A stretch of DNA of 64,000 nt from Hymenopus coronatus (lineage: Eukaryota > Arthropoda > Insecta > Mantodea > Hymenopodidae): assembly GCA_030762935.1 (NCBI GenBank), contig CM060900.1:403705632-403769631 (forward strand), read 5' to 3'. Every line of letters begins with the position of its first letter. The first letter of the stretch is position 1. The notes below the pieces were generated by a model. It had not been told where the DNA came from, did no database searches, and saw nothing but the letters and a program-made list of their open reading frames with translations. Below, in pieces: positions 36,346 to 48,900 of this stretch. Made by a program: the position numbers and the translations under genes.

Positions 36346-36855
36346 ACACCTGAGTTTAAACAAGTTAGTTCCATTTAGAGTTGTGCTTATTTTTTATCCA
36401 GTTGTATTGCCATAAAAAAACTGCACATTCTGTGAAAACCTGAAAACTCAATGCATAGCCAATCTCTTTTATTATTTGTCTTAGCATAAAAATGTTTATG
36501 GAAGAAGTAATTTCATATTTCCATAACTTGGATATCCAAAACTTTAATGCTACAACATACTAGTCTAAAGGAGTAGAATTAATATATCTCCTTGTAGATT
36601 TATAGAAGTTCTACAAGAATATCCAGGTTTGATATTTATCCCTCTTAAGGAATATTTTAAGAATAAGAATCTCCAGAACATATAGTTGAAATATTCTGCA
36701 TAGGCTACATATAATCATTTGAGTGGTTATTTGAATAAATGTGAAAGTATGATGTGCAAAAGCTCTGAACATTTTTAGTGAATACTGAATAGTGTATCTT
36801 TGTTTATTCTGTAATTGTTTTGAAAATACCTAATTTGTAAAATTCTTTCTTTTAG

Positions 36856-36939
36856 GTTTCTTGGAGAAACCAGCCCTTACATGTGGGCTACTATTGGCAT
36901 TGGACTTTCTGTAGCATTGTCTGTGGTTGGAGCTGCACT
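36856..36939 (+). CDS. ATP6V0B: ATP6V0B exon: [10 protein letters not shown] segment
   Basis: Acceptor tcttttag, donor ct|gtaagt. The first base completes a codon split with an upstream exon (Trp in relatives). It reads [20 protein letters not shown] and LSVVGAA, the loop after TM1 and most of TM2. The next codon (Leu) is split after two bases. Confidence 0.95.
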
Positions 36940-39900
36940 GTAAGTTTCATTTTAATACATATACAAATATGTAATTTTTTGAGGAGGAAATGAACAAAAA
37001 GTACATGCTTTCAGAAATTGACATTTGTTCTATTTGCTTCATTGCTGAAATTTTTTTTGTACCTTTTTCATCAACGGAAACATACAAATAGGAAGTAATG
37101 TAGATTTATAACAACAAATACCTGTACCATGATATTGCTTCCAGCAGTCATTGGCAGTCTGAACTACCAGAATCTCTGCATTACATTTGTTTTTTTCATT
37201 GAGGATTAAGATAATTTTGCGGTTATCAGTGTTTCATTGTTTAGCAGATGCATTAAAAAGATTGCAAATGTGGACTTACAGTTTTATTCATCCTCACCAT
37301 GTACCGTAGCTGGATACAGGAGCAGCTTACATTTAGAAAGCTGAAGGCTGACTTGGCAATCAAGACTATAAAAATTATAATTTAGATAACTTAATACACC
37401 TCTTCTAGGTTCCCCTACTCTTAATCCTGAGTACTTGTTCCACATACATTTGTCTGCATTGCCAGCTCATCAACTGCTGGTGTGATTTTTTTTTTTTTTT
37501 TTTATTTTATCAATGTGGGAACAATGGGGTGATGCTGGTTGTGGCTTGATGAACTAAAAATGTTGTCTTCAGGAATGTCAAAGATTTTTAGATTTTTGCT
37601 ATATTTAATAAAAATCTCCCATTGCCGAGGCTTTGGGCCTGTTAACCAATTTGAGTAACTTCATATCCAAGATTTCGTGGCTCTTGTCCCAAAAATATCC
37701 TGGAATTGTAAATTTCAATAAAAGAATATGTTGAAAATGTTTCTTTAAACAGCTTTCTGGGTCCCTCTTCAGTTTGCCAATAAAAACCGCACCATTAGGG
37801 CTCAGATTTTTAGGTAAATACAAATTTTGTTTGTGTCCTAATATGAACTTGAAACCGAGTTTGATGTTCTGGATATGTACACTAGACCAAAAATTTTAAG
37901 TTTTATTGCACATAAAAATGCATATTTTCTGATTTTTTTATGTAAACAAATATTTTCAGATATTCACATAAATTGCACATTAATCGCATAAAGGAAACAT
38001 TCTTAAAATTGTTGTAATTCTTTCCGAGTTAGCGACGTGAGTGCAGTGCCTCTGAAGATGTCCCCCACAGACAGAGACGAAACGTTAGGTAGAAATATTT
38101 TAACTGAACATATTTTAACCTACAGACCACGGCAAAACAGCCCGAAAATTTTAAATTTTAAAACCATGGACACCGGCCGTGAAAGCTTACGCATATATTT
38201 AATAAACCTCTACGGGGAGGAGTTATTTAGAGTCACGTCGTTTTGAGGAGTTAAGAAAACGGAAAGCCCGTCTTTTATCATCTCTTACTTTTTTATCACG
38301 CTGCAGGGATGAAGCAGTTATACCAACATTTTTAAAAGTAAAAAGAACATTTTATACCGCACAGGATCATAGGATTTATAATCGCACTGAACGAGCTCTG
38401 TTACGCAACCGCATACATCAAACAAGAAAAGAACTTGAGATTAACGATCGCGATTTATTGAAGATTCATTTAAATATCAGCTACCACATGACAAATAACG
38501 ATTGGGACAAAATAGATCTTACGTCGCAGTCAATGATGAACATCCATGAATCTTCATCTAACAGGCAAAAAAAGAAATTTGAAAATCTACTACAGAAGTC
38601 ACCTAACAAAATTGACAACACACATCGCACAGTAATTAATCTGTCAAATCGGGTTCTATCAGTTGAGGAACAAAATGTTCTAGCTAAAGGGCGGAATTTC
38701 GCGGTCACTCCAAAAAGCATACCTGTAGAAGATAAAATTGCCAACATTGAAGCCGGAATCCACTCGGTACCACGGGAAATAGCAGAAGAAATTCGCACTG
38801 AATCAACCAGGATCCTAAGAAAAGCGAAGCCTCCCGGAGCCAATATAAACAAAAAAGAACTGTCGGCCTTGAAAGACCTGAATGCGGACGACAGTATCCT
38901 AGTTTTACCAGCAGACAAAGGCAACGCTACTGTTGTTATGAACACCACAGATTACAATGGGAAGATTTCGGAACTATTGGACCCTACGATTTACAACAAG
39001 AGATCACGTGATCCTACCTCTACCATTTTAAATAAAACAAATAAGATGATCAGGAATTCGCCATCCATACCACAGGAAACTAAGAAAAGCTTATTGCATT
39101 CAGAAGCCATGGCACCAAGTTTATATGGATTGCCGAAAATTCACAAAAAGAATGTACCATTACGTCCCATAGTCAGCGCCATTGGATCCCCCACATACAC
39201 TATCTCTCGTTATCTTACTCCGTTATTACAAGAACACATCGGCAATTCAGAAACTCGCATAAAGAATTCCTACCATTTCACGCAGAAAATACGCAATCTA
39301 AAATGTGACCTCGCAGATATTCTCGTCAGCTTCGACATCACGTCGCTGTTTACCATGGTACCCGTCAAGGACGTTTTAGAACATATCGACGAGTTGTTCC
39401 CGCAAGACATATACGACCTTTTTAAGCTGTGTCTCATCACGACGTATTTTAGATGGAACAACGATTACTACGAACAAAAAGACGGAGTTGCCATGGGCAA
39501 TCCTCTTGGACCTGTGGTAGCTAATTTGTATATGGAACGATTTGAAAAACATGCACTGGCAACTGCGACTAAAAAACCGTCCGTTTGGCTTCGTTACATT
39601 GACGACGTCTTCGCTATATGGCCTCACGGAGAAGCTGAACTCCAAAAATTCCTAGATCACCTGAACAGCCAACACGCAAACATCCAATTTACAAAAGAAT
39701 TAGAGTCCGACGGTCAGATTGCTTTTCTCGATGTATTGATAACTAGGAAAAACGACGGAAGATTCACGTGTGCAGTGTACAGAAAACCAACCCATACGGA
39801 CCGATATCGTAGTAAACAATCCAACCATCATCCCAAACAGAAAAGAAGCGTAATCAAAACACTAGTGGAACGAGCTAAAGGAATCTGTGATCCGGAACAT

Positions 39901-42900
39901 TTACCACAAGAATTAAAATATCTACAAAAGACGCTACTGTATAATGGGTACACTAAAAAGGATATCGATCGAGCAATACGTCCCAGAAAGATCAACACCA
40001 GACCTAGGGAGGCACCGACATATAAAAATAAAGTATTCTTGCCATATATAAAAAACATAACTGATCGCATCGGCAAGATTTTAGAGAAACAACACGTGAA
40101 CCCTATATACATGCCGACAACTAAAATAAAACAGTACCTCAAATCAGCTAAAGACCGACTCGATCCACTTTCAAAATCTGGTGTTTACAAAATCCCGTGC
40201 ACATGTGGCCAAGTTTACATCGGCACTACAAAGCGTAGCATTAACACACGCATTACAGAACATAAAAGAAACTGCCGCCTCGGACAAACAGAAAAATCAG
40301 CCGTGGCACAGCATGTTTTATCTTTGGATGGCCACCGTATGCAATATGATAAGGTAGAGGTTATATCTACGACTAAAAATTATTTTCCCCGTTTATACAG
40401 AGAGGCCATTGAGATTTATAAGAACACCAACAACTTCAATAAAGACGAAGGACTTAAATTAAACTCCACCTGGTTCCCTATACTTTCCCAGCTCCGCAAC
40501 CTCCAGGCCAAATAAACAAATCAGAACCTGTCCACTTGACCCCGCCTACCAGTGCCCGAGTATATATACTGGCTGTAACCCGCACTGATGTAATTCTTTC
40601 CGAGTTAGCGACGTGAGTGCAGTGCCTCTGAAGATGTCCCCCACAGACAGGGACGAAACGTTAGGTAGAAATATTTTAACTGAACATATTTTAACCTACA
40701 GACCACGGCAAAACAGCCCGAAAATTTTAAATTTTAAAACCATGGACACCGGCCGTGAAAGCTTACGCATATATTCTTAAAATTATTTTCACATAGTTTC
40801 ATAAAATCACAGAAGCAGCAGCAGAATTATTTCAACAAGTCGCTATCCACTTCTGTGATGCTCAATTACAATGCCAGATGATGCAATATGTTGTTAATTA
40901 TTGGAAGAACTGAACAGTTTGAAGAAAATATAAACATACTGCTTTCCTTAGTTACATGAGCTCGCAAGATAAGAATGGGAATTCCTCCACTGACATAAGC
41001 TTGAAATAAATAAACATCCATTATCGTTTCACAGCCTGGCTGGTGTTTACACTGATACGTGTTAAACTGTATAATTGATTAGTCACTCATTTTTCATTTG
41101 TGAATCCTCAAAGTTTAGACAATCCTAGTTTTGTTGGGAAGTTACATATCAACATTTTTAAATTCATAGTGGATTTTACATGCCCAGAGTGAAAAGTAGT
41201 ACAAGTTATCAAGAGCAACAATATGCTGTGGAATATAAGGATATTTTCAGTTCTGAGAGTAAAATCCTGTATTGCCAGCCATGTGGTAAAGGTATAACAG
41301 CAGACCAGCATTTGCAAGTGATACAACATTTAAGTGGTAACAAACATAAGGCAGCTATTTGTCGCTTTACAAAAAAACAATCTTTTATTAATGATCCAGT
41401 GCCAAGTACCTCAGTATACTGTGAGGATTTGTGCAGAGCATTAGTTTCAGCGGACATACTCATCTTAAAAGTGAATACCTCAGTTTAAAATATTCCTGAC
41501 AGAATGTACAAATATTGACACACCGGATGAATCAACCTTGTGAAAACATTACCTTCCCAAGTCCTATTAAGAAACTGTGACGTATATACGCAAAATTTGT
41601 GCTAATTAAAAAATGTTGGTGTGCATAGATGAAACTGCAGATTCTACTGGCAGGAAAATTGGAAATGTTGCTATAGGGGTATTGAAGAATGATTCTGAAA
41701 TTTCAAAGTCATCTTTTCTACTGATCTGCCAAGAGATGCCTGCTGCAAATTATTTCATCAATTTGTCTGTCATTAACAGAACTAAAAACTTATACCTCGT
41801 ACTGAACACTGTGATACTCATATTTGCTATTCATAATCTTCTCTTTCCATCCCCTAAATGAATCTAAAGAAATATCTAGAAACAAAAGCAAAATATCTAA
41901 ACCATTTCCCAGGGTGCTACGAACTTTCTGCCTTGCAATGAAATTTGGCTCATACTATTAAAGAAATAGAGCGCACCATTAACAACTGAAGAATAGGCGA
42001 GGTCATTGCATGGCTATCCGTTGAATTCAACAGTGCCGTCTGTTGCAGCTTGCAATCTTGTGTCCCGCATGCTTATTTCTTATTTCCTGATATTGAACAA
42101 TAACAATCTATTTAATACTTCGAGATTATTATTATCAGGAATCGAGAATCAGATTAAAGGTGCTATTCTAGACATTCAGCTAATTACAACTCTGTTGTGC
42201 TCTGTTTAATATACAATTAATGACTTTATTCGCTGGCATCCGGTACTTTTAAGAATGCTTTTTTAACCATTGTCATCTTTTATGTTATGAATTTCTTGGC
42301 TATGTTACGTAAAGTATTAAATTCATGTACTTTGAATACTATAAGTCCTATTCTCACTATTTGTGTTGCATTACTGCATAGTTAACTATATAAGGAATTT
42401 AATCATGCCCCGCTCACTCAAAATTCTAAAATAATTATTTTCGTGTCTTGTGCCTGAAACATTTGAATTTCTTTCTTCTCAAGCGGGACTTTCTAATATG
42501 AAGATATGTTTCCTTAGGTCCACTGTGGGTTAATATAAACATTAACAATGCATGGCTGAAGATGGTAATAGAATTCAAGATTTATATAGATGCCATTGAA
42601 TGTGGATATGTAAAGAAATTATTATTAATTTTGGGAGAAATGATTGACAGTTCAGGTAGGCGTATTTCTCTGTTTTATTTGCAGCATTTGCAATTAATAT
42701 TTTATAAAATATTCAGTTGTGAAATTTTAACGGTATTGCAGCATTTAAGTAAGAGGATGGCAATATTACAATGCTATGCGAAATAAAAAGCCTTTTAATT
42801 TGCTACTATAACATTTTTTTGTTCTTATTGGAAAGAGTTTCCATTAAACTGTAAAATATTATATTTTGCATAAGTTACATAAATAATGGAGTTCCGTTAC

Positions 42901-45900
42901 AAAGAAAAAAAATTAGTACTCAAAGGTATTTGAACCACTTTCTGAATCCTTTGTTGTTTACTAATGTCGCGTTTGAATGACTTCAGCTACCCTAATCAGA
43001 TGTATGCATCCTTGCCAATTAAGGTTACGTTTGTAAGTAGAGTACTCAACACAGGAATCGTTCTTATTTCTGCTACACTACTTAACCGAAACACAATACC
43101 AGCCCTATTTCTACAGATGTATTGAAATTGCATTCATAATATTTGCCCATTAGTTTACAATGATTGCTGAGGTGGGCACCATTAGCTCTTAACAGCAAAG
43201 GAGCATAGTATGACAAATATTATCTCATAGCTTCTATGTAAGAATGCCCTTCACGCACTCCCAACAGAACATGGGTATTTACTTTTGTGAAAAATGTACT
43301 TGCTGGTCGTCAATTGTCACATGATTTGGAGTGCGTGTCATCTGCTGGTGATTTGTAGTACTATATGCTACCACTTAGCAACACATCTAGCCGAAAAGGA
43401 AAAACTACCTTTGGAATGGATCGATAGAGGATGCTGTGGCTGGTGGGCGAAATGCAAGTTAGTTCCATTGTATACCGCATCGATCCACAATACAAATGGA
43501 TCCGATTGTACATGCTTCATTGGGTGAAAACTGATGATGCTTGCTTTTCATGTATTGCAGAAAGGTACCTCAGTCAATGACTCGAGTACTTTTCTGCTCT
43601 ATATTGTGGTAATACTGTCTGAGCAGAATGGTTAATTTTTAACCCATTGTGGTCTGTCTGCAGCTGCAGTGCACAAAATAATACATAAAAGTTGTGATAT
43701 TACCATATGATTTATGTTTTACTATGGATTCTTCTAGTTTCTCTCCAAAAAATGCAAAAAAGGAAACATGCAGAAAAGTATAAGAGAAATATAATAAGAG
43801 CTCAAAGAGTTCAGGACAAGAGTATACAGATAATGGTGGAAATGTAAAACAATCAAAATGAGTCTGATCACCTTGCAGGTAATGATATTTACTGTGCCAT
43901 ATTAATGCTATTAGTAAAATATAAAATTCTGTAATTGAATATTCATGTAACGCATTTACCATAATTGTGAATATTTGTTATATTTCTGTATTAGATATTA
44001 GTGAATCTGGAATCCTTTATTTTCATTATTGTTTGCATTAATGTTGTATTGTGATTAGTTCATAACTATAATATTATTATAATTTATTATTAATTATAAT
44101 TAAAATTGTTGTAATTATTACAGGTGTCCAAAAAGATGTTTTGACAAATTTGATGATGTTGATAAAGCAAGGCTCTTTTATTTACTTTATCGAATGGATA
44201 CAAAAGATGAGTAAGATCTCCATTTACAAAGCATGATACATGTCCAACAGGTTAAGAAAACATCTGCCTTGGAAGGAAGACTCAATGTTGAAAGACGGGC
44301 AGTTTAAGTATCAAGTTTTACTTTACGATGAAACAGTGGAATTATGTAGAGAGGCCTATTTTAAACTGTATGACTTAACTGATAAAAGAGTTAGGCATCT
44401 TCCAAAGCTGTTGCTGGTGGATAAATCTCTATGTGATAAATGTGTAAAAACCGTTTGTGGTAATGTGATCAAAACTGATGGTTATGAAAGTACATGAATG
44501 CATATCGTCATTCCAAATTTCACATGGACATTACAGAATTATTAAGTATTTGAGTGAAGACTTGTTTAAATTGTTTAAGGTAAAATTTCCAGACTCAGCT
44601 ATAATGTACAAGTACTATAATAACAAGTATTTCAGAAAAAACTTTACATTGCAATTTTGTAGGCCAGTAAATGATTTACAATTTTTGTGAAGAAAAAGGT
44701 AATAGGTTGAGAAATCCTAGCCTTAACGACCATGCAGAGAGAGTTGAAACTGCAGAATTGATTGTGCAGTAAAGACGCGCCAAAAGATTTTACTAAGGTC
44801 TGTAGGAATCAAAACACAATCAGAAAAAAATGAACATATTGTAGGGTTAGTATTTGATTTGATACAAAATGTGGGCTTGCCCAAAACACCTGTACAGGAT
44901 GCTTACTATTTATGCCAGTTGATGATTGTATTTGCTGTATGTAACTTGAAAGCTAGCCACACTCAGTTTTATATTTATCATGTAGTAGCTATGAAGGGGA
45001 CAAATAAAGTTACCTCTTTTATAATTGATTACATTAAAATGTATGTTCCTGTAACAGTAAGTGAACTCCACATTTTCTCTGACAACTGCCCTGGTCAGAA
45101 CAAAAATCAGTCACAGTCACCAATAGTTTCAAGAAGATTAAACAGTTTCTCCCTTTGCGAGGGCAGTCATTTCTTCCATGTGATCAGAAGTTCAGTATTA
45201 TCAAATGCTTTCTACAAGAAAACTGTGTTTTCAGTGGAGTCAGCAGGACGTCAATACAAAGATAGGTAACAGTTTCGTTTATCAAAATATCACTATTTTG
45301 AATACAGTTTTGAAAGGAAAGGTGTCATTGTGACGTCACCATACATAAAAGTGCAACAAACTCTTGCGAAAATCATTGTTATTATTGCAACACATTTCAA
45401 CTATTGAAGGGAAATGATATTATCTCGCCAACATTTCTGCATACCCAGCAGGATGTGTTCCTGTCAAGAGAACCAAGATGGAAGATCTAAAGAAGTTACT
45501 GAAATATGTGCCACATGACTTCAAAAAATTTTATGCTGAATTAATTTTACTTCCTGTTTGTGAATGATAACTGATTTTAGAACAATACTGGATCCTTAAT
45601 GTCTGTGTCAGTTCAGTTATGTTTTACCTATAACTTGTATGTGCTATACGTTAGAAAATTTAAGTGACTTTCGTTTATCCAACATTGTGTACCCCAACCA
45701 AAATAATACATTATAAAAGTTGAATTACCTTCAAATTTATGATTTTATTGCAGTAAGGGACCTCAGTCAGCAATTTTCAAAAACGATATACTAGAAGTAA
45801 AATGATTGTATGTGTGTTTTAGTGTAGTGCCATACATATTATACATATACAATATTGAAAAAGGAAAAAAATGTTGAACAAAAAACTACATCTATGATAC

Positions 45901-48900
45901 GGTTTTTTGTGTTTTTCTCAAAACTATATCAGAGTGACCAGGTCCCTTTCTGAAGTAAGCTGTTGAAGTAATGAATTGAAATTGCAATGTGCTTATAATC
46001 CATGTCTGAAAAAAACAGAGTTTTTCAATAGTTAAAGAACTATCAAGATTATTAGATTATCTTACATACACTCACTCACACGCATGCATACACACGCACG
46101 AACCCTCACACATATGCAAACCACACCACACTGTCAAATTGATGTAAAGCATATAGTACTGCATTATAATGGGGCGTGCTGTTAAATGAATATAGAAAGG
46201 GGGGGGGGAACATTTTTTTTTTTTGTAATATATAACGTTAGTATAGACAATGGTATAGTTGACTTGTTTCATTCCAGATGATTGTCAGAGTGAAGAATAG
46301 GATTGTCATGTTGGTACAAATACTTCATTTTCACGAACATAGGATTAGAATGTTTCTTAAAATAGAAGTTATCTTATTATGCACTGGTTCATTGTTATTT
46401 TAATTCATAATTTTATACTAATGCAAAACAAAATATGGCATGTAATATGTTTTCCTTGTGTTAGTATAAAGGTTTCCTGGGACTGATCACATGTAAGAGA
46501 CATAGTGCAACTTTTTTCTTTATTTCAAAGGTTGCAAAGTGTGTGCAGTCTGCTCCTGGAGGGGAAGGAAAAAGGGAATAAGTAATAATGGGAGTGAGGA
46601 TTGAAGTTTACAGTGGAAGAGTTGGATATTCCGACAGTATAAAATGCAATGAGTTTAAAACAAATCAAGGTGCTGAAAATGGTCTGGGAGAAATTTGGAG
46701 GAGAGAAAACAATGTAAATGAGCTTTGGAAAGGTGCTAGGAGAACATTTGAAGATATAGTAATACAAGAATTGTTTAGGGACTTTGGGGATAAAAGATCT
46801 CTAGAACTGTTTGTACAAATAAAAAATTCATGCGAAAGAGAAGGGTAGGTGGATAAATTAAATTAGAAATAAAATGGGAGTATTTCTTGTGTTTGACAGG
46901 GGTGGAGATTAAAAGGGACAGGTAAAGGCTTCCAACAGAATTTGTGTCTAATATATGTACTAAAGGAGAATATGGGAAATATAGTTTTCAAATCTAAATG
47001 GTCAAGAGCTTTGGAGGAAACAGTATATAAATAGAAAATGGGTAAAATTAGACAGAAATTTAGCCCTAATTAAACTTTTTAGCATAGATAGTAAGAAGGT
47101 GGGGAGTACTTTATGTAAGTTAGAAGGAAATAGTTTCTTTAAATGGGGAGGCAAACAAAACATAAGTTTATGGGATGTTAAAACACAAGCTTAATAGGTA
47201 TTATATTCTCAAACATGTGCATGTCTTAAATCCTCATTACTATCACTATTTATTAATATTATTGTTATTGGTGGTAGATTAGTAGTGGTAGCAGTAGTAT
47301 TGGTATTTACAAGAAAACAAAGATGTACCAGATACAAAAGAAAAAATTGTATTAGAATACAGCATATTTTGTATGGGTACTACTTATAAATAAAATAGTG
47401 TAATTAAACTAAACTTAACAAATACATTTTTATACATGTTTTGCAGTAAAATGCTTGTCTTTTCTTATAAAGAAAATAAAATTGCAGTTTCTTACACCCT
47501 TGCTGAAAAATGATTCCACTATAAAATTATGTATCTAAATTTTATATTCTTCTAAAACTGAAATAAAATACAACCATGTTGATGTATATACCTTGTGTTT
47601 ATTATAAACCTTTACTAATTATTCCCCTTTTGGTTTATCATATGGTGATGCTGACAATTCTTATATGCCTACATAGAATGGATTTAAAGCCTCAAATGCA
47701 CATTATCTAACTTAACTACTCACAGCACAATTACATGTTTTTGTAAATACTTTGTCATTTAAGGACATTCCTTGTGGTTGTGTACTATGTGGTTTTTCTT
47801 ATTTCTCAATGCATTGATTCTTTCAGAGGAATACATACAACTGGAGTCAGCATTGTAGGTGGTGGTGTGAAGGCTCCACGCATCAAGACAAAGAACTTAA
47901 TTTCTGTAATTTTCTGTGAAGCGGTAGCCATATATGGGCTTATCACTGCTATTGTACTGTCGGGAATGTTAGAGGTATGTAAATGCTGTCATCTCTTCTT
48001 ACTTTGTGAAATTTGACTACTGTGTTATCATAGCTCCTTAATGGCAAAATTATTTTGGTACACATGACAGACATTCTTCTAATTCCTAAACTAGTTTTCA
48101 TATCCCTTTAATATGCACCACAACCAAAGTGATTTGAATAGCTGTGATTGTTAAAGGCGAGACAAACTGGACTGGCCACCCATTCAGAACCAAACATTGC
48201 TAGTTTGAATTCCAGCAACTGCAGTCAAATGTGCCTGTAGAAAAGAATGGGAAGGGCCCAAGGGAAATAGTTATTGTGATGGCACACATAGATGCCATTG
48301 GGATTACATTAGACTGTAGTTGCATGCATTTTGTATTTTATTCTTAAAGTGTACAATGTTGTTAATAAAACTTAATATTTTTAAAATATGAGACAGCTCT
48401 AAACAGTAGTATTTTATTGTTGAAGGTTAGTGCATTGTGACATTAAAAACAAAGTAACTAAAATAATCTAAAACCTAACAAAACACCTTTATGTAAAACT
48501 ATGAAGTTAAAGCAAATGCATATTTCTTCCTTGTCAGAAGAATACTGACAAATTTTAAAGGATATTTGATATTGCATATAATGCATATTTTGCCTTTATT
48601 GTTAACATATATAATGTTTCAACAGTTTACCAATGATGCTGTATATCAGCTTGTTTTACATGTATATTTTATAAATACATTTTAGCTTATTCATTTTATC
48701 TTGATATTTGGTTTAAAAATAAAATAGTTCCAAATGATATATGCCACTGAGTCAGTCTTGTAACTTTGCAAAACCGATAGCACACATACAGTATAATCAA
48801 TAACCACATCATCTGTGAACCTCTGGTTATAGCAGTTCTATCACAGCATTAAGGTGGCTGTTATGAGTTCTTGGAATCAAGTTCAATTGTGGTGGTTATA

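Larger units (their letters stand above)
38011..40772 (+). mobile_element. Penelope-like element (PLE), recent insertion, sense in the V-ATPase intron
   Basis: 2.76-kb element flanked by the 12-bp target duplication attcttaaaatt (37999-38010 and 40773-40784). Order: left pLTR 38013-38196, long RT/GIY-YIG frame 38206-40515, 73-bp spacer, right pLTR 40589-40772. PLEs are reverse-transcribing elements that prime at nicks made by their own GIY-YIG endonuclease. pLTRs differ at a single base in 184, and base composition is distinctly less AT-rich than the intron, consistent with recent arrival. Confidence 0.93.

Noticed and set aside
37605..37823. Minus-strand 72-residue frame upstream of the PLE, considered as a host exon or mitochondrial insert
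   Set aside because: No recognisable family, no rRNA or mitochondrial gene signature, and no convincing splice context.
38481..40142. Several minus-strand frames of 60-155 residues opposite the PLE
   Set aside because: They are antisense shadows of the well-conserved RT/GIY-YIG frame.
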